From Cytophagaceae bacterium UBA6715 (GTDB taxonomy: Bacteria; Bacteroidota; Bacteroidia; Cytophagales; Spirosomataceae), in assembly GCA_002454335.1 (NCBI GenBank), contig DKIP01000029.1, positions 10,882-25,135 of the forward strand: a DNA stretch of 14,254 nt, in the 5' to 3' direction. This document shows, piece after piece, positions 1 to 7,716 of this stretch (position 1 is the stretch's first letter; the number at the start of each line of letters is the position of its first letter). The notes beneath the pieces are model-generated. The model made no database searches and was not told the DNA's origin. It saw only the letters and a list, made by a program, of their open reading frames with translations. The position numbers and the translations under genes are program-made.

Positions 1-63
1 CTCCAAGGTTTGCCAAAGGTAAACGGCTTATTCAGGATAGGAATCTCCTTCGTTTCTGCGTAA
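1..63 (+). CDS. Possible C-terminal tail of an upstream gene (partial)
   Basis: A reading frame is open from the left edge and ends with TAA at 61-63, giving about 20 residues ending in FRIGISFVSA. It could be the tail of a gene lying mostly outside the window, 23 bases before the next start. The stretch is too short to recognise, and it is also open in another frame on this strand and on the opposite strand, so this is only a possibility. Confidence 0.2.
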   Translation, partial: LQGLPKVNGLFRIGISFVSA

Positions 64-86
64 ACTTACATCAATCTAAACCTAGC

Positions 87-1001
87 ATGAAAAAAATCTT
101 CGCCCTGGCGCTCATCGCCAGCTCGCTGTCGGCACAAGTGCCTGTGGGCAAAAAAGTCATTAGCTCGTTGTATATCTACGATCTTCAGTCTGGAAAATCA
201 GAGAAAATTTTAGAAGAGAAGCGGCATTTTGAAGCGCCCAATTGGTCGCGCGACGGGAAGTTTCTTCTTATTAATGCTTATGGGATACTCGAAAAAATTA
301 GCCCGCAAGGCGAGAAATTAGGAGAATTGAATACCGGAACCGTACAGAAGGCAAATAATGATCATGGTTACAGTTTTGACGGAAAGACCTTATTTATTTC
401 TAGTGCCAAAGCCGAAATCAAAGAGCACACTTCGTTCATTTACAAGGTCAACTCGGATGGAGGCACGCCGATTCAATTAACTCCCTTGACTCCTTCTTAT
501 TGGCATGGTGTGTCTCCCGACGGGAAAACGATGGTGTATTGCGCCGCACGAAATGGGAATTATGATGTGTATGCGATGTCGGTAAATGGCGGAGAAGAAA
601 TTCGACTTACAAGCACAGATGGATTAGATGATGGCCCAGAATATTCGCCCGATGGAAAATACATTTACCTCAATTCGTATCGTACGGGAATGATGCAAAT
701 TTGGCGGATGAAACCAGATGGTTCTGAGCCTGAGCAGATGACTTTTGATCATTATTCCAACTGGTTTGCCCACATTGCGCCGAACAATCAAGTGGCTACA
801 ATAATTACCTACATGGAAGACCAGGTGCAGGCGCACCCCTTTGGCCGACAAATCAAATTGCGTTTACTTGATTTGAAAACCAAACAAATAAAAGATTTGA
901 CAGAGGCGTTTTTTGGTGGTCAGGGAACGATTAATGTACCTTCTTGGAGTCCGGATGGGAAAAAGTTCGCTTATGTACGTTACGCATTAGAAGATTTGTA
1001 A
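87..1001 (+). CDS. Exported TolB-like PD40 beta-propeller protein
   Basis: A 304-residue protein beginning with a signal peptide (MKKIFALALIASSLSAQ), so it is probably periplasmic or surface-exposed. The rest consists of PD40/WD40-like blades marked by repeated W/Y-S-x-DGK motifs near residues 53, 95, 142, 187 and 290. It lacks the separate N-terminal domain of true TolB and has no tol-pal neighbours, so it is a TolB-like propeller and not the Tol-Pal component. The C-terminal motif GGQGTINVPSWSPDGKK (about 277-293) is one I recall from a family of Bacteroidota propeller proteins found in carbohydrate-related loci. The exact role is unknown, but binding of a sugar or oligosaccharide is a reasonable inference. 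The ATG at 87 is chosen because it starts the signal peptide; the same frame is open further upstream but has no ATG there. The oxidoreductase gene follows after 28 bases, probably in the same operon. Confidence 0.8.
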   Translation: MKKIFALALIASSLSAQVPVGKKVISSLYIYDLQSGKSEKILEEKRHFEAPNWSRDGKFLLINAYGILEKISPQGEKLGELNTGTVQKANNDHGYSFDGKTLFISSAKAEIKEHTSFIYKVNSDGGTPIQLTPLTPSYWHGVSPDGKTMVYCAARNGNYDVYAMSVNGGEEIRLTSTDGLDDGPEYSPDGKYIYLNSYRTGMMQIWRMKPDGSEPEQMTFDHYSNWFAHIAPNNQVATIITYMEDQVQAHPFGRQIKLRLLDLKTKQIKDLTEAFFGGQGTINVPSWSPDGKKFAYVRYALEDL

Positions 1002-1029
1002 ATTAGTGCTCGAAAAAATAAAACCTATT

Positions 1030-2430
1030 ATGAAAAATAACAGTTCCGCATCGCGCAGACGTTTTCTGCAGCAAATAGGTGCAACGAGTATGGTCGCGGC
1101 AGCGGCACCAATTCAGTCATTCGCTGCTCAACAAAAAGCTGAAGAGCGTATTTTGCTTTACGAAAAACCAATTTCCGTTGGCGATAAAATCCGCTTGGGC
1201 GTGATTGGTTTTGGAGTTCAAGGGCACTTTGATTTAGCCTCTGCCTTAAAAGTTCCCGGCGTAGAATTAGCGGGAATTTGTGATTTATATACGGGACGCA
1301 TTGAAAATGCCAAAGAACTTTATGGCAAAGATTTGTACACGACACGTAATTACAAAGAATTGCTAGATCGTCCCGATATTGATGCGGTCATCATCGCCAC
1401 GCATGACGTTTGGCATGCACGCATCACGATCGACGCGCTCGCAAAGGGCAAGCACGTGTATGTGGAGAAACCGATGGTCTATAAAATCGACGAAGGGCAT
1501 CGTGTGATTCAAGCGCAAAAAAAATACAACAAGGTTTTACAAGTCGGTTCTCAGCGCGTGAGTAGCATCGGTTTAGCGAAGGCCAAGGAGATGTTGGCCA
1601 ATGGTGAAATCGGGAAACTGAATATGGTGAATGCCGTGTATGATCGTCAGAGTTCGATCGGGGCATGGGAGTATACTATTCCGAAGGATGCGGATGCGTC
1701 AACGTGTGATTGGAATCGTTTCATTGAGGCTACGGCCAAGATGGAATTTGATGCGAAGAAATTCTTCTGGTGGCGTGCTTTCAAAGAGGTAGGAACTGGA
1801 GTAGCGGGGGATTTATTCATTCACCTATTGAGTGGTACACACTTTATGACCAACTCGAAGGGTCCCGAAACGATTTTCTCAACGGGCCAATTCAGCCATT
1901 GGAAAGACGGTCGGAACCTGCCCGATGTGATGTCGGGCGTCATGCAATATGCTGACACGCCAGAGCATCCTGCCTTTCAATTAACCTTACAAGTAAACTT
2001 TGTCAGCGGAACGGGCGGGCAAGAAGTGATTCGCCTGATCGGTTCGGAAGGGGTGATGGATGTGAAGGGAAATACGATTTCTGTGAAGCATAGCATTATG
2101 CCGGAGGCACCGGGTTTTGGTGGATATGATTCCGTATTTACGTTTTCGAAGAGCATGCAAGATGAGATGACGAAAGAATACAATGCCAAATGGACGGAGG
2201 CACAACGCAAGCGTCCAATCAAGGAGGATGTGATTTTTAGACCGCCTGCTGGGTATGATGAGCACGTGGATCACTTCACGAATTTCTTTGATGCGATTCG
2301 TACGGGCAAGCAAGTGGTGGAAGATGCGACTTTCGGATTTAGAGCAGCTGCGCCAGCCTTGGCTTGTAACGAAAGTTATTTCAGCAAGAAGATTATTCAG
2401 TGGGATCCTGTGAATATGAAATTAAAATAG
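1030..2430 (+). CDS. Tat-exported Gfo/Idh/MocA family oxidoreductase
   Basis: A 466-residue NAD(P)-dependent dehydrogenase of the Gfo/Idh/MocA superfamily, which oxidises or otherwise transforms sugars and cyclitols. The N-terminus carries a twin-arginine signal (SRRRFLQQIG, residues 8-17, followed by an alanine-rich hydrophobic stretch). The protein is therefore probably folded with its cofactor in the cytoplasm and exported to the periplasm. The Rossmann motif GFGVQG lies at about 60-65, an Asp ending the next strand (ICDLYTG) at about 85, and the family's EKP motif (YVEKPMV) at about 146-148. The start is placed at ATG 1030, not the in-frame GTG at 1006, because the Tat motif then sits at the usual distance from the N-terminus. 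It follows the TolB-like gene by 28 bases and is closed by a strong terminator. Some Tat-exported relatives act as NAD-dependent glycosidases (GH109), and that alternative cannot be excluded. The substrate is unknown. Confidence 0.88.
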   Translation: MKNNSSASRRRFLQQIGATSMVAAAAPIQSFAAQQKAEERILLYEKPISVGDKIRLGVIGFGVQGHFDLASALKVPGVELAGICDLYTGRIENAKELYGKDLYTTRNYKELLDRPDIDAVIIATHDVWHARITIDALAKGKHVYVEKPMVYKIDEGHRVIQAQKKYNKVLQVGSQRVSSIGLAKAKEMLANGEIGKLNMVNAVYDRQSSIGAWEYTIPKDADASTCDWNRFIEATAKMEFDAKKFFWWRAFKEVGTGVAGDLFIHLLSGTHFMTNSKGPETIFSTGQFSHWKDGRNLPDVMSGVMQYADTPEHPAFQLTLQVNFVSGTGGQEVIRLIGSEGVMDVKGNTISVKHSIMPEAPGFGGYDSVFTFSKSMQDEMTKEYNAKWTEAQRKRPIKEDVIFRPPAGYDEHVDHFTNFFDAIRTGKQVVEDATFGFRAAAPALACNESYFSKKIIQWDPVNMKLK

Positions 2431-2436
2431 TGGAAG

Positions 2437-2463
2437 AGGTGCATGTTCGTGCACCTTTTTTTT
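2437..2463 (+). terminator. Rho-independent terminator after the oxidoreductase gene
   Basis: A perfect 7-bp stem (AGGTGCA at 2437-2443 with TGCACCT at 2450-2456) has a 6-base loop TGTTCG and runs into eight T residues (2456-2463). It begins six bases after the oxidoreductase stop codon and closes the two-gene unit. Confidence 0.9.
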
Positions 2464-2475
2464 GATATTTACAGT

Positions 2476-3588
2476 ATGATTGGAGTTTCTTTTGACAAGG
2501 TTGATTGGGGTACCGTATTACATTACAGCTATTTTGTATCCATCGTATTAGGGGCATTAGCAATATTGGATTTTTTAATTCTTTTTAAAAGGCCACGGCA
2601 TTTTAAGTTGGCTTTCACCCTTTTCCTCTGCACTTTATTTGCATTTGACTTGCTACTTTGGGTTGGGGTGACTTTTCAGGATTTGGTGGCATGGTCTCCA
2701 CTAATCAATTTTGGTATTTGGGTATCTGGTTTATTTACGCTTTCCATTTTGACGGTAGGACATATTTCCAAATGGGTTTGGTGGTCTGCAGGTTTGATAT
2801 TTTTATTGAATTGCTATAATTACTATTTACTAAGTGGGGACTTGAATTTGCAGGTTGATGGGAGGAGTGTTTTTATGTTGCGAATGGTGGAAGACCTTCC
2901 TATCGTTCAGTTTATTCGTTTTGCACAACGAGTTATATTACTGCTAGCCGTTTTTAAACTTTACCAAGTGATTAAGCAGATACAATCGGAGCGGAATTTA
3001 TATGGTTTGAAACTGAAGCGCTGGCTTCAGGTGAACATACTTCTCGTGTTGTTTGTCGTCTTTTGCAATAATGTATTGGTTTGGTGGATGTACCAAATGC
3101 CTTTTTTTTATGAGATAAGTCAATCAGCCTATTCCTTTTTTTGTGCTGGCATTTTCCTAAACGTAATATATCGTCCTGAGTTTCTAAATAATCACGAAGT
3201 AAATAAGTTTGATTTTAGGCGATATATTTTGTCGGATCAATTAACATTGACGGATAGAAACTTTTTTGTACCATTCTTTCATGAGATGTATTACTTGAAT
3301 ACACAAGCGACGATTGAGCATTATTGTAAGCAAAATAAAATTTTGGAATCTGATCAATTTAATGAGCAAATCATGCAACGTTACAAGATGAGCTTTAGTC
3401 AATTAGTTAACAAAAAGCGCGTGGAATATTTTGTTGCTCTTGCCAAAAATCCAAATTATGCCCATTATTCCATTGAGGCATTGGCAAAAGAATCGGGTTT
3501 TAATTCACGAACGGCGCTTTATAAACCGTTTAAAAAGTTTCATGGAGGAACGCCGATAGATTTAATTACAGCCGTAAATCGCAGATAG
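2476..3588 (+). CDS. 7-TM membrane-anchored AraC-type transcriptional regulator
   Basis: A 370-residue protein with two parts. The N-terminal 230 or so residues hold about seven hydrophobic helices rich in Trp, Phe and Leu. The C-terminal 100 or so form an AraC-type helix-turn-helix domain: a first helix pair around MSFSQLVNKKRVEYF, then the second HTH with SIEALAKESGFNSRTALYKPFKKF and the terminal GGTPIDLI. Seven helices would place the HTH in the cytoplasm if the N-terminus is outside. Such membrane sensor/AraC fusions are common in Bacteroidota and presumably respond to an extracellular or membrane signal; ligand and targets are unknown. The in-frame ATG at 2443 lies inside the preceding terminator hairpin, so ATG 2476 is preferred. 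No good promoter match is visible in the 45-base gap. The gene stands alone between two other units. Confidence 0.82.
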   Translation: MIGVSFDKVDWGTVLHYSYFVSIVLGALAILDFLILFKRPRHFKLAFTLFLCTLFAFDLLLWVGVTFQDLVAWSPLINFGIWVSGLFTLSILTVGHISKWVWWSAGLIFLLNCYNYYLLSGDLNLQVDGRSVFMLRMVEDLPIVQFIRFAQRVILLLAVFKLYQVIKQIQSERNLYGLKLKRWLQVNILLVLFVVFCNNVLVWWMYQMPFFYEISQSAYSFFCAGIFLNVIYRPEFLNNHEVNKFDFRRYILSDQLTLTDRNFFVPFFHEMYYLNTQATIEHYCKQNKILESDQFNEQIMQRYKMSFSQLVNKKRVEYFVALAKNPNYAHYSIEALAKESGFNSRTALYKPFKKFHGGTPIDLITAVNRR

Positions 3589-3606
3589 CGAGCTGTCTAT
3601 ATTTTT
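3583..3606 (+). terminator. Weak predicted terminator after the AraC-type gene
   Basis: A 6-bp stem with one G-U pair (AGATAG at 3583-3588, loop CGAG, CTGTCT at 3593-3598) is followed by ATATTTTT. The stem overlaps the stop codon. It is weaker than the other terminators in the window. Confidence 0.35.
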
Positions 3607-3640
3607 GCGACATCATTTGTTTGGCTTCGACAAGCTAGGG

Positions 3641-3672
3641 TTGGTTCGTGCATCACCTAGGGAATACCTTTG
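3641..3672 (+). promoter_or_regulatory. Bacteroidota-type promoter for the FISUMP lipoprotein gene
   Basis: TACCTTTG at 3665-3672 matches the Bacteroidota -7 consensus TAnnTTTG exactly. TTG at 3641-3643 lies 21 bases upstream of it, at the expected -33 position. Transcription would start about 20-25 bases before the ATG at 3700. The match is by eye and is not experimentally supported. Confidence 0.5.
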
Positions 3673-3699
3673 CCATCGATAATCAAACCCATCTAACAA

Positions 3700-4962
3700 A
3701 TGTTTCGTTTAAAATTTATTCTTGGCACATTCGTGTTCGCTTATTTAATTTCAGGTTGTAAAGTAGAAGATCCAATTGCAGATAGTCCTTGTGATATAGG
3801 TACGTTCACGTATACGACTGATCCCAAATTCCCTAAACAAATTTCCTTAAAATGGGGAGAATTCAATACCAATAGTTTTAATAAGGAATGTACGGTTAGT
3901 TTTAGTGGCACATTCGTGGGTCGTAAAGGGCCGAATGAAACAGATTTCACGAATTTAGAGAATGTGAAATATCCTACAGAGTCTTATGTTGATACAACGG
4001 TAAAACCCAACACCACCTATGAATATCGCATTTATCGTTGGAATGGAGATGCCAATGGGAATCCCAAATACCTGACTGTGGTAACACCAAGCCTTCCATT
4101 GCCTAGCTCACCAGGTGCTGTTGTTTTAGAATATACTTCTCCCACGACGGCAACAGTTTCGTGGCTAAATAATGCTGCAGGTACAGCTGAAATTCCCGTT
4201 GTTGGAACAAAAGTATATCGCAAGTCGGAGGCAGAAACAAGTTTTACCTTACTCGCCACCTTGGGGGCGACGGATAATGTCTATTATGATAAAGGTTTGA
4301 CACCTGATACCAAATATACTTATCAGGTTGTTCGTTTCAATAATTATGGGGATGGGCCAACAAGTTCTGTTACTGCGCGTACAGACAAGTTTGCGGTGTA
4401 TGAAGAGGTAACCATCAGTGGAAAAACCTGGATGTTGAAGAATTTAGATGTATCAACGTACCGCAATGGGGATGTAATTCCTGAAATAAAAAACTTGGCT
4501 GATTGGAACAAGGCCACAGCAGGGGCATGGTGTTATTATAATTTTGGTTCAGCTATGAATCCTAATTGGGGTAAATTGTACAATAAATATGCCGTTGATG
4601 ATCCTCGTGGATTAGCTCCCCAAGGTTGGCATATTCCAAGCAAAACGGAATGGATGGAATTGATAACAGCTGCCGGTGTTCCAGGAGCTCCTAAAATTAA
4701 AGCAACAACTGGGTGGAGAACCCCTTTTGTGGCATCGAATAGCACAGGTTTTACAGCATATCCTGCTGGAGGAATCATTCGTGGGCAGTTTGATTTTAAT
4801 AATGTGAATTTAGAATCTTACTTTTGGATTAAAGATCCAGGAAATGGAGACTTACGCTACTATATTTACATGCAAGCGGAAAACAATGATATCAATATTT
4901 ATCCTGATGCCTTAGAAGGAGGACTGCACGGATTTTCGGTACGTTGCCGAAAGGATTTATAA
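3700..4962 (+). CDS. FISUMP-domain lipoprotein with fibronectin type III repeats
   Basis: A 420-residue lipoprotein. The signal peptide ends in a lipobox (LISGC, lipidated Cys20) followed by KVEDP. Two fibronectin type III-like domains follow (about 35-125 and 131-228, the second with the typical Y-x-Y-x-V-x-x-x-N-x-x-G pattern at its end). The last 190 or so residues form a Fibrobacter succinogenes major paralogous domain, recognisable by GKTWMLKNLD, WGKLYNKYAV, GWHIPSKTEWMEL, GFTAYPAGG and the closing GFSVRCRKD. FISUMP proteins are surface or secreted proteins of unresolved function, often in large paralogous sets; adhesion or substrate binding is an inference. No signal peptidase I site or type IX C-terminal sorting domain is visible, so lipid anchoring is the likely localisation. 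It is monocistronic, with its own promoter match and a shared terminator. Confidence 0.88.
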   Translation: MFRLKFILGTFVFAYLISGCKVEDPIADSPCDIGTFTYTTDPKFPKQISLKWGEFNTNSFNKECTVSFSGTFVGRKGPNETDFTNLENVKYPTESYVDTTVKPNTTYEYRIYRWNGDANGNPKYLTVVTPSLPLPSSPGAVVLEYTSPTTATVSWLNNAAGTAEIPVVGTKVYRKSEAETSFTLLATLGATDNVYYDKGLTPDTKYTYQVVRFNNYGDGPTSSVTARTDKFAVYEEVTISGKTWMLKNLDVSTYRNGDVIPEIKNLADWNKATAGAWCYYNFGSAMNPNWGKLYNKYAVDDPRGLAPQGWHIPSKTEWMELITAAGVPGAPKIKATTGWRTPFVASNSTGFTAYPAGGIIRGQFDFNNVNLESYFWIKDPGNGDLRYYIYMQAENNDINIYPDALEGGLHGFSVRCRKDL

Positions 4963-4977
4963 AACCATGGATAAAAG

Positions 4978-5005
4978 AAAGGGCGCTCAAATGGGCGCCT
5001 TTTTT
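4978..5005. terminator. Shared bidirectional terminator between convergent genes
   Basis: AAAGGGCGC (4978-4986) pairs with GCGCCTTTT (4995-5003; one G-U) around the loop TCAAATGG, followed on the + strand by T residues 5000-5005. On the - strand the same hairpin is followed by TTTCTTTT. It overlaps the stop codon of the convergent dehydrogenase gene and probably terminates both transcripts. Confidence 0.8.
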
Positions 5006-5774
5006 AATGTCCGCGCTTAGCCCTTAATGCCGGAAGCCCTACGCCAGCGGCATCAAATCCCCCATCGACGGCAATCATTTGACCAGTCACATACCCCGCT
5101 TTTTCGGAACATAAAAAGTAGACGGTTTCGGCGATATCGTCTACCGTGGCCGAACGATTTAAGGGGATGCCATTGTAATAAGCCGTGATGATTTCGGGAG
5201 AGTGAACCGCGGCTGCTAATTTGGTTTTCACTGGTCCTGGCGAGACACAATTCACACGAACACCAAAATCGCCTAATTCCACGGCAAACTGTTTGGTTAA
5301 ATGAACAACTGCTGCTTTGGATGTGCCATAGGCAACGCGTAAGGTACTCGCACGAACAGCCGATATGGAGCCAATGTTCACTACGGCACCTCGGCTTTCT
5401 TTCAAGGCCGGGATAGCTGCCTGCGTACAAAGAAATACGCCATCTAGGTTGGTGGACATGATTTTACGCCAACAGTCAAAATCGGTTTCTTCGAGCGGTT
5501 TAAATTCTGCCACACCCGCATTATTAACCAATGCATCTATCCGACCAAAAGAGTTCATGACCGTTTCAATCATCTGGGATACGTCGGCAGGTGACGAAAT
5601 ATCACAAGCAATCGCAATCGAATGTTCGATGCTCGTTGCTGCTTTTAATACCTCAGATTCATCCCGGTCAACGAGCGCCACGTGATAACCGTGGCTTTGA
5701 AATAATTTTGCGGTGGCTAAACCGATGCCGCGTGCGGCACCGGTGACAATGGCAACTTTGTGAGCTTGTGACAT
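5004..5774 (-). CDS. Short-chain dehydrogenase/reductase (SDR family)
   Basis: A 256-residue classical SDR with every hallmark: the cofactor motif TGAARGIG (11-18), NNAG (84-87), Asn109 of the proton relay, Ser136, and the catalytic YGTSK (Tyr149, Lys153) with Ser exactly 13 residues before Tyr. Asp36 at the end of the second strand points to NAD(H) over NADP(H). The C-terminal part has the usual CVSPGPVKT and TGQMIAVDGGF motifs. It resembles FabG-like and sugar/alcohol dehydrogenases, but substrate specificity cannot be assigned; there are no fatty-acid-synthesis genes nearby, so a housekeeping fabG role is not supported. It is cytoplasmic. It is divergent from the BASS transporter gene with an 88-base gap, so co-regulation with the transporter is possible but not shown. 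Confidence 0.9.
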   Translation of the reverse strand: MSQAHKVAIVTGAARGIGLATAKLFQSHGYHVALVDRDESEVLKAATSIEHSIAIACDISSPADVSQMIETVMNSFGRIDALVNNAGVAEFKPLEETDFDCWRKIMSTNLDGVFLCTQAAIPALKESRGAVVNIGSISAVRASTLRVAYGTSKAAVVHLTKQFAVELGDFGVRVNCVSPGPVKTKLAAAVHSPEIITAYYNGIPLNRSATVDDIAETVYFLCSEKAGYVTGQMIAVDGGFDAAGVGLPALRAKRGH

Positions 5775-5793
5775 AGAATGGGTCTTATTTCCT

Positions 5794-5822
5794 TAAAGTT
5801 AGGGAAGGTTGTGGAGCCCCAA
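5794..5822 (-). promoter_or_regulatory. Possible promoter of the SDR gene
   Basis: On the - strand TAACTTTA (5801 to 5794) matches seven of eight positions of the Bacteroidota -7 consensus. A TTG (5822 to 5820) lies 18 bases upstream. This is a weak, by-eye prediction located 20-48 bases upstream of the start codon. Confidence 0.35.
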
Positions 5823-5825
5823 TTA

Positions 5826-5833
5826 TATTTTTG
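5826..5833 (+). promoter_or_regulatory. Possible -7 element for the BASS transporter gene
   Basis: TATTTTTG at 5826-5833 fits TAnnTTTG and lies 29 bases before the ATG. The nearest TTG (5809-5811) is only 14 bases upstream, too close for a canonical -33 element. The region is A+T-rich, so a chance match is possible. It overlaps the SDR promoter region on the other strand. Confidence 0.3.
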
Positions 5834-5862
5834 TTATTTTTATCAAAATAAACCGATCAAAC

Positions 5863-6930
5863 ATGAAACATCTTTTTTGTCAAGCTAGTCTTGTTTTGGG
5901 ATTATTTGTGGGCATCGGTGCTGCTACCTGCTTTTTGCTAGGCGTTTCTTTTGCTCCCATTTTACTGATTTTATTTTTTGCCTTGTTGGCCATAGGATTT
6001 CAAGCCTATCCCTTGTTGAAAGGATTTTCTTATACATTTTTCATTTTTGCAGCGTCCACCTATGCCTTCACTTTCCCAGAAAACATGGTAAGTTATCAGG
6101 GATTTCCGTTGAAGAAATTGGTTACCCCTTTGTTGGTAGTAACGATGTTTGGCATGGGGATTCACATGAATTTATCCCGCTTTGTGGAAATTGTCAAATC
6201 GCCCAAACCCATATTTGCTGGAATATTTTGTCATTATTTAATCATGCCAGGAATCGGTTTGGCCCTAGCAATGACGACAGATCTTCCACCTGAAATCGCC
6301 GCCGGAATTATCTTAGTTGGTTGTTCACCCAGCGGAGTAGCTTCGAATGTCATGGCATTTATTTCTGGGGGAAACTTAGCGCTTTCGGTGACCGTCACCG
6401 CGATTTCTACGCTGCTTGCGCCGTTAGTTACTCCTTTGTTGATGAAATTACTTGCCAACCAATTAGTGCCCATTAACTTTTGGGATATGTTTTGGCACAT
6501 CATGGAAATTGTCATTTTCCCGGTTATTGCTGGTTTAGTCTATAATCAATATGCCTATGGCAAACAGAAATGGCTGGATGAATTATTGCCTATTTTATCG
6601 ATGGCATCCATTATTTTTATTGTGGCATTGACTGTCTCAGCGGGTCACAGTACACTAATGTCGATTGGATGGTTATTGATTTTTATCGTATTGATTCATA
6701 ATCTTTTGGGATATTTTTTTGGTTACCGGATCAGTAAATGGATGGGAATTAATGAGCAGGACTCGCGAACAATTGCTTTCGAAGTGGGCTTACAAAATGC
6801 GGGCTTAGCCTCAGGCATAGCTGCCAAAATGGGTTACATCGCCACGATGGGATTGGTACCGGGGATTTTTGGTTCGATGCAAAATATTACTGCATCAATT
6901 TTGGCGAATTGGTGGGGACGTAAAAAGTAA
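5863..6930 (+). CDS. Bile acid:sodium symporter (BASS/SBF) family transporter
   Basis: A 355-residue, highly hydrophobic inner-membrane protein of the BASS superfamily, which imports organic anions with sodium. After two or three extra N-terminal helices (residues 8-72), the SBF core starts at about 85 with TPLLVVTMFGMGIHMNLS. It includes the conserved stretch VGCSPSGVASNVMAF (152-166, the Ser-Asn of the first crossover) and the second crossover FEVGLQNAGLA (306-316). Glu307, Gln311 and Asn312 there occupy positions that bind sodium in characterised homologues. The ATG at 5863 is preferred over an in-frame TTG at 5809, which would add 18 residues before the first helix. Characterised relatives carry bile acids, pantothenate/ketopantoate, pyruvate or sulfonated compounds, so the substrate cannot be named. 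The desaturase-family gene follows after 21 bases, almost certainly co-transcribed. Confidence 0.88.
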   Translation: MKHLFCQASLVLGLFVGIGAATCFLLGVSFAPILLILFFALLAIGFQAYPLLKGFSYTFFIFAASTYAFTFPENMVSYQGFPLKKLVTPLLVVTMFGMGIHMNLSRFVEIVKSPKPIFAGIFCHYLIMPGIGLALAMTTDLPPEIAAGIILVGCSPSGVASNVMAFISGGNLALSVTVTAISTLLAPLVTPLLMKLLANQLVPINFWDMFWHIMEIVIFPVIAGLVYNQYAYGKQKWLDELLPILSMASIIFIVALTVSAGHSTLMSIGWLLIFIVLIHNLLGYFFGYRISKWMGINEQDSRTIAFEVGLQNAGLASGIAAKMGYIATMGLVPGIFGSMQNITASILANWWGRKK

Positions 6931-6951
6931 AACTTAATGTAATATTGTGGC

Positions 6952-7716
6952 ATGAATTTTTCAATGACCAAATTTCTGGAGATTTTAACGATTGTTGGCA
7001 GCCGTTATTTTATCATTGCTGGAATCGTATTTGTGATTAGTTATTTGTTGTTACGCAATCGCATTGCGAAGAAGAAAATCCAATTAACTTTCCCCAAAAA
7101 TACCGACTACCTCCGAGAAATGGTATACTCATTTTCGAGCATGGTCATATTTGCTGTGATCGTTACGGGAGTTGTCTTCAATCCCGCGGTCCGGCCGCAT
7201 ACGAGCATTTATTCAGACATTTCGGAATATGGTCTTACCTATTATGTCTTGGCCTTCCCTATCATGTTTATCGCGCATGACACCTATTTTTATTGGATTC
7301 ATCGCATGATGCACCACCCAACGTTATTCAAATGGATTCATTTGGTACACCATAAATCAACGAATCCGTCCCCTTGGGCAGCCTATGCTTTTCATCCGCT
7401 AGAAGCAATTTTGGAAAATGGGATTATCATGTTGTTTTATTTCACCCTCCCGATGCATGTTTCACACGTGCCTATGTTTTTCTTATTTTCCATCATCTAT
7501 AACATATATGGACATATGGGCTGGGAGCTTTATCCCAAAGGTTTTAATACAACGCTGATCGGTCGTTGGGTGAATACCGCTGTCGCGCACAATCAGCATC
7601 ACAAATATTTCAAAGGCAATTACGGTCTATATCTGTTATTTTGGGATCGTATCATGGGTACAATGCGAGACGATTATGACGAGGCGTTCGATCAGGTCAA
7701 AAGTCGTAAAAGTTAA
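6952..7716 (+). CDS. Sterol desaturase/fatty acid hydroxylase family membrane protein
   Basis: A 254-residue integral-membrane non-haem di-iron oxygenase. Hydrophobic segments lie at about 15-34, 58-76, 95-108 and 152-185. The histidine clusters that ligate the two irons are complete: H117-RMM-H121-H122, H130-LV-H133-H134 and H213-NQ-H216-H217. The additional family residues FHPLE (147-151) and GHMGWE (187-192) are present. The family hydroxylates or desaturates lipid-like substrates (sterols, fatty acids, carotenoids, alkylglycerols). In a bacterium probably lacking sterols the substrate is more likely a membrane lipid, sphingolipid or carotenoid (inference). It lies 21 bases after the BASS gene, which suggests a shared pathway or substrate. 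An alternative start, Met5, is possible. Its stop codon overlaps that of the convergent TolC-type gene. Confidence 0.88.
   Translation: MNFSMTKFLEILTIVGSRYFIIAGIVFVISYLLLRNRIAKKKIQLTFPKNTDYLREMVYSFSSMVIFAVIVTGVVFNPAVRPHTSIYSDISEYGLTYYVLAFPIMFIAHDTYFYWIHRMMHHPTLFKWIHLVHHKSTNPSPWAAYAFHPLEAILENGIIMLFYFTLPMHVSHVPMFFLFSIIYNIYGHMGWELYPKGFNTTLIGRWVNTAVAHNQHHKYFKGNYGLYLLFWDRIMGTMRDDYDEAFDQVKSRKS

Noticed and set aside
1..86. Opposite-strand reading at the left edge with a response-regulator-like phrase (PILNKPFTFGK)
   Set aside because: No start codon lies in frame after the stop at about 69-71, and it is too short to judge; treated as chance.
1006..1029. GTG-initiated N-terminal extension of the oxidoreductase
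   Set aside because: It would place eight extra residues before a normal Tat signal; ATG 1030 puts the twin-arginine motif at the usual distance.
5365..5685. 106-codon open frame on the + strand inside the SDR gene
   Set aside because: It is an antisense shadow of a gene whose every SDR motif is intact; the translated product has no recognisable features.
5809..5862. TTG-initiated extension of the BASS transporter
   Set aside because: It covers the predicted promoter region and adds residues before the first helix without family support.
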